From the NCBI RefSeq assembly GCF_000761215.1, contig NZ_CP009438.1, positions 3,057,501 to 3,121,500 of the forward strand: a stretch of 64,000 nt of DNA, given 5' to 3'. The DNA is from Streptomyces glaucescens (GTDB lineage Bacteria > Actinomycetota > Actinomycetes > Streptomycetales > Streptomycetaceae). Made by a program: the position numbers and the translations under genes. The notes under the pieces were generated by a model. It did not search any database, had not been told where the DNA came from, and worked only from the letters and a program-made list of their open reading frames with translations. Shown piece after piece: positions 42,302 through 52,698 of this stretch. The number at the start of each line of letters is the position of its first letter. Position 1 is the stretch's first letter.

Positions 42302-44617
42302 TTGCCCAGGTTCAGTGTCATCGTCCCCGCGTACCGGGTTCAGGCGTACCTGCACGAGTGCCTGGAATCGGTGCTCACCCAGTCGTACCCCGACCTCGAA
42401 CTGATCGCGGTGGACGACCGCTCACCGGACGCCAGCGGCGAGATCATCGACGAGTTCGCGGCCCGCGACCCGCGTGTGAAGGCCGTCCACCTGGAGCGCA
42501 ACGTCGGTCTCGGTGCCGCCCGCAACGCGGGGATGGCGCAGGCCACCGGTGACTACCTGGTCTTCCTGGACTCCGACGACACCCTCACCCCGGACGCCCT
42601 GCGCGCGGTCGCCGACCGGCTGAAGGAGACCGGTGATCCGGACGTCCTGGTCTACGACTACGCCCGCACGTACTGGACCGGCGAGGCGGTCCGCAACAAG
42701 GCGGCCGGCCGGCTCACCGAGCAGGGCCCGGCGCCGTTCCGGCTGGCGGACCGGCCGGGTCTGCTGGAGTTGCTGATGGTGGCGTGGAACAAGGCGTACC
42801 GGCGGGAGTTCGTGGAGCGGGAGGGCTTCGCCTTCCCGCCCGGCTACTACGAGGACACGCCCTGGACGTACCCGGTGATGCTGGCGGCGGGGACGATCGC
42901 CACCCTCGACCGGGTCTGCGTGCACTACCGGCAGCGCCGCCGGGGCAGCATCCTGTCCACCACCAGCGACCGGCACTTCGACATCTTCGACCAGTACGAC
43001 CGCGTGTTCGCCTACCTCGACGCGCACCCGGACCTGGCGCCGTGGCGCCCGCTGCTGTTCCACCGCATGGTCGACCACCTGACGCTGGTGTACCGCAAGC
43101 CGGACCGGCTGCCGCGCGGCAGCCGCGCCGCGTTCCTGCGCCGGGCCCGCGCCCACTACCGCCGCTACCGCTCCCCCGGGCTCCCCGCGTCCCCCGGCCG
43201 GGAAGGCGCGCCCGTCGGCGCCCAGGTCCCGCCCCGCGTGCGCCTGCGGCACGCGGTCGTCCGGTTCGGCGCGCACCGCACCTTCCGCGCCCTGCACCTG
43301 CTGCTTGCCGCCCGCCGCCGTACCGCACGCCTGGCCCGGCACCTGGCCCGGGCCTGCCGGACCGGCGCGCTGCGGCTGCACTACCGGGTCCAGCGGCTGC
43401 TGCCCCTCCAGGCCGACCGGGCCGTGTTCGCCGCCTCCCGGTACGCCGGGTACGGCGGCAACCCGGGCGCGCTGGAGGCCGCGGTCCGCACCCTCGCCCC
43501 GCACGTGCGCACCGCGTGGATCGCCCGCCCCGAGCACCACCACACGATCCCGCCCGGCACCCGCCGCCTGACCCCGGGCACCGCCGCGTACTGGACGGCC
43601 CTGGCCCGCGCCAGGTACCTGGTGTCCGACGCCGGTCTCGGCGACCGCGCGGTGAAGCGCACCGGGCAGGTCTTCGTGCAGACGCGGCGGGGCACCCCCC
43701 TGAAGCACATGGGCCTCGACCTCCAGGAACGCCCGGCGGCGGCCGGCGGCACGGACTTCGCGCGGCTCCTGGACGACGTCGACACCTGGGACTACGTGCT
43801 GTCCGCCAACCGCCACACCACGCTGACCTGGGAGCGCGTCTACCCGGGCCGGTACGCCACGCTGGAGTACGGCTACCCCCGCAACGACGTCTTCCAGCGG
43901 GCGACCCCGGCGGACGTGGCCCGGCTGCGCGAGTCGCTGGGCGTCCCGGAGGGCTCGGTGGCGATCCTGTACGCGCCGACCCACCGCGACCACCGCCGCA
44001 CCCAGGGCACCGCTCTCGACCTGGAGCGGGTCGTGCGGCGCCTCGGACCGCGGTTCGTCGTCCTGGCCCGCGCCCACGCCCGGCACGGCGGCCCGCTTGT
44101 CGCGAGCGGCGGCCGGGTCGTCGACGTCACCGGCCACCCGAGCGTCGAGTCGCTGTGCCTGGCCTCGGACGTCCTGGTGACCGACTACTCGTCGATCATG
44201 TTCGACTACGCCAACCTGGACCGGCCGATCGTGATCCACAGCCCCGACGACGACTGGGCGGCCTACCGGGCGGCCCGCGGCACCTACTTCGACCTGCGGG
44301 CCTTCCCGCCGGGCCCGGTGGCGCGAAGCGAGGACGAGCTGATCGGCGTCTTCGCCGCCGGCCACTGGCGCGGCTCCCGCTCCAACCGGCTGCGCGCCGC
44401 GTTCCGCGAGCGGTTCTGCCCGTACGACGACGGGCGGGCCGCCGAGCGGGTGGTGCGCCACGTGCTGCTGGGCGAGCCGCCGGAGTCGCTGCCGCCGGTG
44501 ATCCCGCTCGCCGAACGCCGGCCGGTGCCGTCGGCCGCCGCCGAGCGGCCGGGCACCCCGCTGACCAGCGTGCCGCAACCTTCTGGCCCGCTCACCGTCA
44601 CCGACGGACGCCGATGA
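42302..44617 (+). CDS. GT2-TagF fusion protein 1 (glycosyltransferase plus CDP-glycerol glycerophosphotransferase-like domain)
   Basis: 771 residues from a TTG start. This start is chosen because it gives the LPRFSVIVPAYRVQ opening shared with the next two proteins, and because earlier in-frame GTGs lie in the terminator hairpin. The GT2 domain (about 1-300) is intact: VDDRSPDAS (Asp38, Asp39) and FLDSDDTL (Asp90-Asp93). The C-terminal half (about 385-740) is a TagF/TagB-like domain with EYGYPRNDV, LYAPTHRD, RAHARHGG and TDYSSIMFDYANLDRPIV. The usual HGTPLK motif reads RRGTPLK (Arg463 replaces His). It is the first of three tandem paralogues for a wall glycopolymer. Confidence 0.85.
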   Translation: MPRFSVIVPAYRVQAYLHECLESVLTQSYPDLELIAVDDRSPDASGEIIDEFAARDPRVKAVHLERNVGLGAARNAGMAQATGDYLVFLDSDDTLTPDALRAVADRLKETGDPDVLVYDYARTYWTGEAVRNKAAGRLTEQGPAPFRLADRPGLLELLMVAWNKAYRREFVEREGFAFPPGYYEDTPWTYPVMLAAGTIATLDRVCVHYRQRRRGSILSTTSDRHFDIFDQYDRVFAYLDAHPDLAPWRPLLFHRMVDHLTLVYRKPDRLPRGSRAAFLRRARAHYRRYRSPGLPASPGREGAPVGAQVPPRVRLRHAVVRFGAHRTFRALHLLLAARRRTARLARHLARACRTGALRLHYRVQRLLPLQADRAVFAASRYAGYGGNPGALEAAVRTLAPHVRTAWIARPEHHHTIPPGTRRLTPGTAAYWTALARARYLVSDAGLGDRAVKRTGQVFVQTRRGTPLKHMGLDLQERPAAAGGTDFARLLDDVDTWDYVLSANRHTTLTWERVYPGRYATLEYGYPRNDVFQRATPADVARLRESLGVPEGSVAILYAPTHRDHRRTQGTALDLERVVRRLGPRFVVLARAHARHGGPLVASGGRVVDVTGHPSVESLCLASDVLVTDYSSIMFDYANLDRPIVIHSPDDDWAAYRAARGTYFDLRAFPPGPVARSEDELIGVFAAGHWRGSRSNRLRAAFRERFCPYDDGRAAERVVRHVLLGEPPESLPPVIPLAERRPVPSAAAERPGTPLTSVPQPSGPLTVTDGRR

Positions 44618-44780
44618 CCGTTGCACCTTCCGGGAGTTCGCATGCCCCGCGGTTCGTCGCGGCCGGCCCCGTCCCGGCCGCCCACGTGGCGGCCCGCGGG
44701 GCGGCCCGGCCGTGTTGCACACGGTCCGCGGCGCGGGCCTCCCGTCCGACCAGGACCGGCACGACCACGGAAAGAGCAGA

Positions 44781-46979
44781 ATGCCCCGCTTCAGCATCAT
44801 CGTCCCGTCCCATGGGGTCGCGGGCCGGCTGGCCCAGGCGCTGGACTCGGTCCTCGCACAGTCCTTCGGCGACTTCGAACTGATCCCGGTGTGCGACGGG
44901 CCCGGCTCCCTGGCGGCGGACGTCGCCGCCGCCCACGCCCGGCGGGACTCCCGGGTGGCGCCGGTCCACTCACCGCCGTCGGCCGGTCTGGCCGGGGCGC
45001 GCGGCGCCGGGATGCGGGCGGCGACCGGCGCGTACCTGCTGTTCCTCGACGGTGACGACATCCTGCTGCCGGGCGCGCTGGCCGCGCTGCACGCGCGCCT
45101 GGCGGACACCGGCGACCCGGACGTCCTGCTCTTCGCCTACGAGCGCGTCCCCTGGTGGGAGGGCGAGCCCACGCAGCCCGCGCAGCCGCTGCTCGCCCGG
45201 GCCCCGTCCGGGGTCTTCCACCCGGACCGCGCGCCGGAGCTGACCGGGGTCCAGTCGCCCGCGTGGGCCGCGGCCTACCGGCGGGCCTTCCTCGCCGAGC
45301 ACGCCGTCTCCTTCCCCGCGGGGCACTTCACGGACATCGGCTTCGGCACGGCGGTGATGGCCCGGGCGGAGCGGGTCGCCGTGCTGCGCGAGAGCGTGGC
45401 ACGGCATCACGTGCGGCGGCAGGGCAACCGGCTGTGCCTGCCCGGCGAGCACCACACGGAACTCCTCGACCAGACCGAACGGGCGCTGGCGCTGGCCCCG
45501 CGGCTGTCCGCGGAGCGGGCGCACGCCCTGTTCGACCAGCTCTTCGCCGCGGTCCTGAAGACCGCCGGGCACCCGCGGCGGCTGCCCGCGCGCCACCGCC
45601 GCGCCTTCTTCCGCCGGGCGGGCCGACTGTACCGGCGCCACCGCCCGGCCGGGCACCGCCCCCCGGGCGGCAGCCTCGGCCTGCAGCACCGGCTGCTCGC
45701 GACGGGCGCGTACCCGGTGTTCCGGCTGCTGCGCGGCGCCAAGGAGGCGGCGGTGCGGGCCGGGGCGCGGCTGCCGCGCCCGCGCGGACTGCGCACCCGG
45801 CTGTTCTACCGCCGCCGGCTGCGCCGCCCGCTGGATCCGAACCTGGCGGTGTTCTGCGCGTACTGGGGGCGCGGCTACGCCTGCAACCCGGCCGCGATCC
45901 ACGCCAAGCTCCGCGAACTGGCCCCGCACATCCGGTCGGTGTTCCTGGTGGAGGCCGGCCAGGCGCACGCCGTGCCGGAGGGCGTCGAGCACGCGGTGAT
46001 CGGCAGCCGCCGCTCCTGGGACGTGCTGGCCCGCGCCACGTACCTGGTGAACAACGCCAACTTCGCCGAGGGCGTGGTCAAGCGCCCCGGCAGCGTGCAC
46101 CTGCAGACGCAGCACGGCACACCGCTGAAGAAGATGGGCGTCGACCAGGCGACGTACCCGGTGGTGGCGGCGCGGACCGGCAGCTTCGCCAAGCTGCTGG
46201 GCCGGGTGGACCGCTGGGACTACAACCTCTCCTCCAACACCCACTCCACGCAGATGTGGGAGCGGGCCTTCCCGGGCTCCTACGAGCACCTGGAGTACGG
46301 CTACCCGCGCAACGACGTGTACTACACGGCGACCGCCGAGGACGTGGTCCGGGTGCGCCGGGAGCTGGGCGTGCCGGAGGGGGCGACGGCCGTGCTCTAC
46401 GCACCCACCCACCGCGACTGGCACACCGGCTTCGAGGCCGGCCTGGACCTGGAGGCGTTCTGCGAGGCGGCCGGGGAGGACGTCGTGGTGCTGCTGCGCG
46501 CCCACTACTTCTACGACCGGGGCCGCACCCGGGCCTCGGGCCGGATCATCGACGTCACCTCGCACCGCTCCTCGGAGGACGTCTGCCTGGCCGCCGACGC
46601 GCTGGTCACCGACTACTCGTCGATCATGTTCGACTACGCCAACCTGGACCGGCCGATCGTCGTGTACGCCGACGACTGGGAGGTCTACCGGGAGACGCGG
46701 GGCGTGTACTTCGACCTGCTGCAGTCCCCGCCGGGACCGGTCGCGCGCACCGCGGAGGAACTGGCGCGGATCTTCCGGGACGGCTCCTGGGCGGGCGGGG
46801 AGTCCGCGCGGCTGCGGGCCGCCTTCCGGGAGCGGTTCTGCGAGTTCGACGACGGGCGCGCCGCCGAGCGGGTGGTGCGCCGGGTCTTCCTCGGCGAGCC
46901 GCCGGAGTCGATCCCCCCGGTGGTCCCGCTCGCCGAACGCGTCCCCGCCCCCGCCGCGACGACCCTCGTCAGGAGCTGA
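44781..46979 (+). CDS. GT2-TagF fusion protein 2
   Basis: 732 residues from ATG 44781 (MPRFSIIVPSHGV), with GGAAAGAG upstream. The GT2 domain is eroded: the nucleotide-binding DDxSxD motif is VCDGPGSL (Cys38, Asp39), though FLDGDDIL (90-93) remains. The TagF-like half is complete: QTQHGTPLK (His445), EYGYPRNDVYY, LYAPTHRDW, RAHYFYDRG and TDYSSIMFDYANLDRPIV. The family polymerises or primes glycerol- or ribitol-phosphate, or phosphosugar, chains at the membrane's inner face. A GTG start of the third paralogue follows 1 base after the stop. The substrate is unknown. Confidence 0.85.
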   Translation: MPRFSIIVPSHGVAGRLAQALDSVLAQSFGDFELIPVCDGPGSLAADVAAAHARRDSRVAPVHSPPSAGLAGARGAGMRAATGAYLLFLDGDDILLPGALAALHARLADTGDPDVLLFAYERVPWWEGEPTQPAQPLLARAPSGVFHPDRAPELTGVQSPAWAAAYRRAFLAEHAVSFPAGHFTDIGFGTAVMARAERVAVLRESVARHHVRRQGNRLCLPGEHHTELLDQTERALALAPRLSAERAHALFDQLFAAVLKTAGHPRRLPARHRRAFFRRAGRLYRRHRPAGHRPPGGSLGLQHRLLATGAYPVFRLLRGAKEAAVRAGARLPRPRGLRTRLFYRRRLRRPLDPNLAVFCAYWGRGYACNPAAIHAKLRELAPHIRSVFLVEAGQAHAVPEGVEHAVIGSRRSWDVLARATYLVNNANFAEGVVKRPGSVHLQTQHGTPLKKMGVDQATYPVVAARTGSFAKLLGRVDRWDYNLSSNTHSTQMWERAFPGSYEHLEYGYPRNDVYYTATAEDVVRVRRELGVPEGATAVLYAPTHRDWHTGFEAGLDLEAFCEAAGEDVVVLLRAHYFYDRGRTRASGRIIDVTSHRSSEDVCLAADALVTDYSSIMFDYANLDRPIVVYADDWEVYRETRGVYFDLLQSPPGPVARTAEELARIFRDGSWAGGESARLRAAFRERFCEFDDGRAAERVVRRVFLGEPPESIPPVVPLAERVPAPAATTLVRS

Positions 46980-46980
46980 C

Positions 46981-49203
46981 GTGCCCCGCTTCAGCATCAT
47001 CCTCCCGTGTTACAAGGTGCAGGGCTTCCTGCGCGAGTGCCTGGACTCGGTCCTGGGGCAGTCGTTCCGCGACATCGAGGTGATCGCCGTCGACGACCGC
47101 TCGCCGGACGGCTGCGGCGCGATACTCGACGAGTACGCGGCGCGTGATGCGCGGGTGAAGGCCGTGCACCTGCCGGAGAACGTCGGACTCGGCCGGGCCC
47201 GCAACGCGGGCATGCCCCACGCCACCGGCGACTACCTGTTCTTCCTCGACAGCGACGACACCCTGACGCCGGGCGCGCTGCGCGCGATGGCCGACCGGCT
47301 GGCCGGGACGGGCGACCCGGACGTGCTGATCTTCGACTACGTCCGCACCTACTGGTGGGGCGGCACCCGCCGCAACGCGCTGGCGCCCGTGCTGGGCGCG
47401 GCGGCGGACGCGGGCACGTTCACCGCCGCCGAACGGCCCGAGGTGCTGGACCTGCTGATGGTGGTGTGGAACAAGGTCTACCGCCGGGACTTCGTCGAGC
47501 GGCACGGCTTCGCCTTCCCGCCCGGCTACTACGAGGACACGCCGTGGACGTTCCCGGTGATGCTCAGCGCGGGGCGGATGGCCGCGCTGGACCGCGTCTG
47601 CGTCGAGTACCGGCAGCGCCGCCAGGGCAACATCCTGTCCACCACCAGCCGCAAGCACTTCGACATCCACGAGCAGTACGAGCGGGTCTTCGCGTATCTC
47701 GACGACCATCCCGAGCTGCACACCTGGCGGGGCTTCCTGCACGCCAAGATGGCCGAGCACTGCCTGGACATCCTCGCCAAGCCGGACCGGCTGCCCCCCT
47801 CGGACAAGGGCGAGTTCTTCCGCCGTACGGCCGAGATGTTCCGCACGCACAAGCCCGACGGCCTCACGGTCGCCGAGGAGCACCGGGTGCTGGAGGGCGG
47901 CTACGCCGGCTATGTGGCCCGGCGGCAGGCGGCGCGGGCCGGGCGGGCGCTGGAGCGGCGGGCCGAGCGGGTGCGGGCGGTGGCGGCCGGACGGGTGCGC
48001 CGGGCCCGCTCGGCGCTGCTCGTGCGCCGCCCCCTGGACCCGGACCTCGCCGTGTACTCGGCGTTCTCGCACCGCGGGGTGCTCGGCGACCCGGCGGCGA
48101 TCCACCGCGCGGCCCGCGAGGTGGCCCCGCGGATGCGCGGGGTGTGGGTGGTCAAGGACGAGGAGACGGCCGCGCTGCTGCCGCCGGACGTGGAGCACGT
48201 GCTGCTGGGCTCGGCCGCCTACGAGCGGGTCACCGCGCGGGCCACGTACTTCGTCAACAACGTCAACTGGCCGGGCGGGCTCACCAAGCGCCCCGGCACC
48301 GTCCACATCCACACCCACCAGGGCACCCCGCTGAAGTACATGGGCGCGGACCTGCTCGGCAAGCCGGGCGCCCGGCACGGTCTCGACGTGCCGAAGATGC
48401 TGTGGCGCGCCGACCGCTGGGACTACAGCCTGGTCGCCAACCGGCACTCGGAGCTGGTGTGGGAGCGGGCGTTCCCCTGCCACTTCACCTCGCTGCGCTC
48501 CGGCAGCCCGCGCAACGACGTGCTGGTGAACGCGGGTCCCGGCGCGGGCGCCGGGACCCGGGCGCGGCTGGGCATCCCGGAGGACCACACGGTGGTGCTG
48601 TACGCGCCGACCCGCCGTGAGTACCGGCGCGGCGGCCACGTCGAGCGGATCGACCTGGCCCGGTTCGCCGGGGACCTCGGCGACGGCCACACCCTGGTGG
48701 TCCGGCTGCACCCGTCGCTCGCCGGCGGTCACGCCCGCGGGATGGGCCTGACGGACCTGCACCGGCGGGGCGTGCTCGTCGACGCCACCGACGAGCCGCA
48801 CGTCGAGGAGCTGATGCTCGCCTCCGACGTCCTGGTCACCGACTACTCCGCCCTGATGTTCGACTACGCCAACCTGGACCGCCCGATCGTGATCCACGCC
48901 GACGACTGGACGGCGTACGCGGCGAGCCGCGGCGCCTACTTCGACATCACCGCCGAACCGCCGGGCCATGTCTCGCGCACCTACCGGGAGCTGGCCTGGC
49001 TGTTCGCCTCGGGCACCTGGCGGGACCAGGAGGGGGGGCGGCTGCGGGCCGCCTTCCGGGAGCGGTTCTGCGAGTACGACGACGGCCGCGCCGCCGAGCG
49101 GGTGGTGCGGACGCTGATGCTGGGCGAGGAGGCGTGGACACCGGGGCGGGTATCGCTGCCGAGCCCCGCCGCCTGTGACCACGACGTGCTCACCACCTCG
49201 TGA
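46981..49203 (+). CDS. GT2-TagF fusion protein 3
   Basis: 740 residues from GTG 46981, with AGGAGC formed over the previous gene's end. GT2 motifs are intact: VDDRSPDGC (Asp38, Asp39) and FLDSDDTL (90-93). In the TagF-like half the motif reads THQGTPLK: the residue before Gly-Thr is Gln447, with His446 shifted one place. GSPRNDV, LYAPTRRE, RLHPSLAGG and TDYSALMFDYANLDRPIV are present. The N-terminal domain is close to that of fusion 1 (PPGYYEDTPWT is shared). The next gene starts inside its last codons (GTGA), so translation is coupled. Confidence 0.85.
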   Translation: MPRFSIILPCYKVQGFLRECLDSVLGQSFRDIEVIAVDDRSPDGCGAILDEYAARDARVKAVHLPENVGLGRARNAGMPHATGDYLFFLDSDDTLTPGALRAMADRLAGTGDPDVLIFDYVRTYWWGGTRRNALAPVLGAAADAGTFTAAERPEVLDLLMVVWNKVYRRDFVERHGFAFPPGYYEDTPWTFPVMLSAGRMAALDRVCVEYRQRRQGNILSTTSRKHFDIHEQYERVFAYLDDHPELHTWRGFLHAKMAEHCLDILAKPDRLPPSDKGEFFRRTAEMFRTHKPDGLTVAEEHRVLEGGYAGYVARRQAARAGRALERRAERVRAVAAGRVRRARSALLVRRPLDPDLAVYSAFSHRGVLGDPAAIHRAAREVAPRMRGVWVVKDEETAALLPPDVEHVLLGSAAYERVTARATYFVNNVNWPGGLTKRPGTVHIHTHQGTPLKYMGADLLGKPGARHGLDVPKMLWRADRWDYSLVANRHSELVWERAFPCHFTSLRSGSPRNDVLVNAGPGAGAGTRARLGIPEDHTVVLYAPTRREYRRGGHVERIDLARFAGDLGDGHTLVVRLHPSLAGGHARGMGLTDLHRRGVLVDATDEPHVEELMLASDVLVTDYSALMFDYANLDRPIVIHADDWTAYAASRGAYFDITAEPPGHVSRTYRELAWLFASGTWRDQEGGRLRAAFRERFCEYDDGRAAERVVRTLMLGEEAWTPGRVSLPSPAACDHDVLTTS

Positions 49204-50498
49204 CCCGGCTGCGACCCCGGGCCTGGCGGCCGCGCACCCGCGTGCTCCTCCTGGCCGCGGTGTTCGCCGTGCTCCAGCTGGCGAACGTCACCGGCCGGGA
49301 CACCCCCGACACCAAGAACTACCTGTCGTACGCGCTCAGTCTGCGCGGGGACTCCAAGCGGGAGGCCGCCGCCGCGACCATCGACTACGTGTGCGCGGGC
49401 CGGGCCGCGCTGGCCCACCGCGCGCAGAACGTGCACGTGGTCCGCTTCCACCGGCCCGACCCGGCGCCCGCGGTGCGCGAGAGGTGCGGCGCCGACGAGT
49501 GGCGGGTCGTGGAGCGGCGGCTGAGGGCGGGGCAGACCGGCGGGCACACCGTGCCGTACATGCCGGAGCGCTTCATGCGGATCTTCGAGGCGCGGCCCGG
49601 CTACCCGGTGTTCCTGCTGCCGTTCGTGTCCCTGTTCGGCGTGGTGTGGGGGGTGTGGACGGCGAGCGTGGTGGTCGCGGCGGCGGGCGGGGTGCTGGTC
49701 TTCCTGGTGCTGCGGTCGCTGCGGGTGCCGTCGGCGCTGTGCCTGACCGGGCAGGGCCTCTACTACGTCCTGCCGGTCGGCACGACCGCCATGCGGCCCA
49801 TGACCGAGGGTCTGATGCTGGCGCTGACGCTGGCGGCGGTGTGGGGGTGCGCGCTGGTCCTCGGCGGGCGCCACGTCCGGGCCGGGCTGGTGCTGGTCGG
49901 CGGGTCGCTCGCCGCGCTGTTCACCGTCAAGCACTCCCAGGCGCTGTTCCTCGGGGTGTGCCTGGCGGCGGCGGCCACGCTGATCGCCGTACGGCGGTGG
50001 CGGCGGGGCCGGCCGCCGGGGCGCGGGGTGCTCGCGGTGGCGGCGGCCGGGCTGGCCGCGACCGTGCTGACGGTGCTGCTGGCGAGGCTGCTGGGGTACC
50101 CGTCGACCGCCGACAGTGTGCAGGACCTGCTGACCCATCACTTCGCGCGGCCGGACCGCGCCGATCCCTGGCCGGAGTTCTGGCAGCTCCAGGGGAACTT
50201 CTGGATGGAGTGGCTGCGCCGGCAGCTGTGGCAGCCGCTGTTCCTCGCGGCGCTCGCGGCGGGGGCGTGGGGTGCGGCGCGGCGGCCCGCGTTCGGGGTG
50301 TTCCTGGCCGCGGCGGCGTTCACGGGGATCCTCACCCAGGCCGGGCACCCGGACATCGGCATCTGGGGGGAGCGGCTGATCGTGCTGGCCTGGCTGCTGC
50401 CGGTGGTGGGGGTGCCGCTGCTGCTGGACGCGGTGCTGCGGCGGCCGGTGGCCGTGCCGGCGCAGGGGCACTCCGAACGGGCTCACTCGATGCGGTGA
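49200..50498 (+). CDS. Polytopic membrane protein, GT-C glycosyltransferase-like
   Basis: 432 residues. One N-terminal segment is followed by an outer loop of about 95 residues and at least eight more membrane helices. The loop holds RDTPDTKNYLSYA, with an acidic pair after the first helix, as in GT-C enzymes that use lipid-linked sugars. No named family was recognised. It overlaps the third GT2-TagF gene (GTGA), so it very likely acts on the same polymer. A hairpin overlaps its stop codon. Confidence 0.7.
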   Translation: MTRLRPRAWRPRTRVLLLAAVFAVLQLANVTGRDTPDTKNYLSYALSLRGDSKREAAAATIDYVCAGRAALAHRAQNVHVVRFHRPDPAPAVRERCGADEWRVVERRLRAGQTGGHTVPYMPERFMRIFEARPGYPVFLLPFVSLFGVVWGVWTASVVVAAAGGVLVFLVLRSLRVPSALCLTGQGLYYVLPVGTTAMRPMTEGLMLALTLAAVWGCALVLGGRHVRAGLVLVGGSLAALFTVKHSQALFLGVCLAAAATLIAVRRWRRGRPPGRGVLAVAAAGLAATVLTVLLARLLGYPSTADSVQDLLTHHFARPDRADPWPEFWQLQGNFWMEWLRRQLWQPLFLAALAAGAWGAARRPAFGVFLAAAAFTGILTQAGHPDIGIWGERLIVLAWLLPVVGVPLLLDAVLRRPVAVPAQGHSERAHSMR

Positions 50499-50502
50499 GC
50501 CC
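50479..50502. terminator. Weak hairpin at the end of the GT-C-like gene
   Basis: GGGCTCAC (50479-50486) pairs with GTGAGCCC (50495-50502) around an 8-base loop. The second arm contains the stop codon. It may reduce read-through to the next gene 70 bases on. Confidence 0.4.
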
Positions 50503-50571
50503 AGGTCATGCCGTTGACCGCGGCGGGAAGATACGGCAGGTGCCGCATACGCCTGCCCACCACTCGACTCG

Positions 50572-52128
50572 ATGAGCGCCGGAGTCCTCGTCCGGCGGAC
50601 CCCGCGCGGTGCCACGGCGCTGCGCGGCCGGGTCTGGCGGCCCACCCCGTACCAGGTCGCCGGCTTCCTGTTCTGGCTGGTGATGTCGCTGGCGTACTGG
50701 CGGGTGCCGCTGTGCTGCGACGCCGGACAGCACGCGGCGGTCGTCGAACGGCTCAAGGACGACCTGCTGCACCCGCGCCACCCCACGGCGGACCTTCCGG
50801 GCGCGGGCAGCCCCTACTACTCGCCCTACGCCGTCGCCCAGGGCGCCCTCGCCCGGCTGACCGGGTTCGGCGGCTGGGAGGCGGTGCGGCTCGCCGGGCC
50901 GCTGAACCTGCTGGTGCTGCTGACCGGCCTGAACCGTTTCGTGCGGGTGCTGACGCCCCGTCCGTGGGCGCCGGTGCTGGCGCTGGCCGCGATGACGCTG
51001 CTGTGGGGTGTCGAGCGGGCCTGGTGGAGCGGGTATCTGGGGCTGATGTCGATGACGGGCACGCTGCCCTACCCGTCGGCGTTCGCGATCGGGCTGACCT
51101 TCTGGGCGTGGGCCTGGACGGGGGCGCGGGCCCGGGACGGGCGGCCGGTGCGGTTCGTGGGACCCAGCGGACTGCCGGGCCTGGCCGGCTACGCCGGGCT
51201 GGGCGCGCTGTACGGGCTGATTCTGCTGGTCCACCCGATCACCTCGGTGGCGGCGGTCCTCGGCGGACTCGCCCTGGTGGCGGGGTGGCAGCGGGGCCGG
51301 AACCCGGCCGTGGCCGCCCGGTGGGCGCTGACCGGCGGCACGGCGCTGCTGGCCGGTGCGGCGTGGCCGTACTTCGACGTCTTCGCGCTGACCGGCGACA
51401 CCAGCGTGGACGCCATGCACCGGCGGCTGTACGGGGACCTCGCCGGGCAGTTCGGGCTGGCGCTGATCGGGCTGCCCGCGCTGTGGCTGCGGGCTCGGCG
51501 GACGGCGTGGCGCGATCCGCTGGTGCTGATGTTCGCGCTGGAGGCGGCGGTGGTGGCGTACGGCTGGTTCAGCGGCCACTACACCTACGGGCGCATCCTC
51601 GGTCTCACCCTGGTGCCGCCGCAGTTCGCGCTGGCCGTGGAGCTGGCGGCGCCCCGGCCGTGGCCGGTGTGGCGGCGCGTGCTGGCCGTGGTCACGGCGG
51701 CCGGGGCCTGCGCCGGGTTCCTCACCGTGCAGGCGGGGGCGGTGGTGCCGCGTTCGCTGGACCCGGTCGGTTTCGCGCGGCCGCCGAGCTGGCCGTCGTA
51801 CGACTGGGCCGCCCGGCATATCCGGCGGGGCGATGTGGTGATCACCGACGGCTACTGGGCGGTGCACGCGATCGCCGGGTACGGGGCGAACCTGGCCGCG
51901 CCGACCTGGCCGGACGCGGCGGTGGACGAACGGGAGCGGCTGCGCCGGGTCGCCGATGTGCGGGCGTACCTAGACCCGTCGGCGACCCGTGCCGAGCGCA
52001 CCGCCCTCGCCCGCCGCCACCGGGTGCGCTGGCTGCTGCTGACGCGCTGGCGCGAGGTGCCCGAGGAGGCGGTGGTGGTGGCGTGGAGCCGGCGGACGGG
52101 GGAGGTGCTGGCGCGGCTCCCGGGGTGA
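50572..52128 (+). CDS. Polytopic membrane protein, probable GT-C type glycosyltransferase
   Basis: 518 residues with about 10 membrane segments. The opening outer loop has CCDAGQHAAVVERLKDD (an Asp after the first helix) and GSPYYSPYAVAQG, similar to the first loop of GT-C sugar transferases. The C-terminal 120 residues form a soluble domain (RRGDVVITDGYWAVHAIAGY). I do not recognise a named family. It follows the wall polymer genes in the same direction after 73 bases and ends convergent with ohr. Confidence 0.7.
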   Translation: MSAGVLVRRTPRGATALRGRVWRPTPYQVAGFLFWLVMSLAYWRVPLCCDAGQHAAVVERLKDDLLHPRHPTADLPGAGSPYYSPYAVAQGALARLTGFGGWEAVRLAGPLNLLVLLTGLNRFVRVLTPRPWAPVLALAAMTLLWGVERAWWSGYLGLMSMTGTLPYPSAFAIGLTFWAWAWTGARARDGRPVRFVGPSGLPGLAGYAGLGALYGLILLVHPITSVAAVLGGLALVAGWQRGRNPAVAARWALTGGTALLAGAAWPYFDVFALTGDTSVDAMHRRLYGDLAGQFGLALIGLPALWLRARRTAWRDPLVLMFALEAAVVAYGWFSGHYTYGRILGLTLVPPQFALAVELAAPRPWPVWRRVLAVVTAAGACAGFLTVQAGAVVPRSLDPVGFARPPSWPSYDWAARHIRRGDVVITDGYWAVHAIAGYGANLAAPTWPDAAVDERERLRRVADVRAYLDPSATRAERTALARRHRVRWLLLTRWREVPEEAVVVAWSRRTGEVLARLPG

Positions 52129-52161
52129 CGGGCGCCGCGCCGGGGCGTGGCCCGTGGGGGA

Positions 52162-52575
<414 letters not shown>

Positions 52576-52647
52576 GGGAGAACCATCCCTCTCTGGGTCG
52601 GGTCGGCGGTCCGGTACGGGCGCCGCCTTACGACCAGAAGTAGAGCA

Positions 52648-52669
52648 CACAATTAAGTTGTGCACAACT
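52648..52669. promoter_or_regulatory. OhrR operator in the ohr/ohrR divergent region
   Basis: AGTTGTGCACAACT (52656-52669) is a perfect 14-bp palindrome. CACAA/TTGTG arms at 52648-52652 and 52658-52662 form an overlapping second dyad. These are AT-rich by local standards. OhrR-type MarR regulators bind palindromes of this type between the two genes and release on peroxide oxidation. Confidence 0.75.
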
Positions 52670-52698
52670 AAATGGACCGCAAGAGCTACCCTGGAACC

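Noticed and set aside
44618..44780. Possible extra small gene between GT2-TagF fusions 1 and 2 (ATGCCCCGC at 44642)
   Set aside because: The frame is short and without motif, and the true start of fusion 2 at 44781 has its own ribosome site and matches the paralogues.
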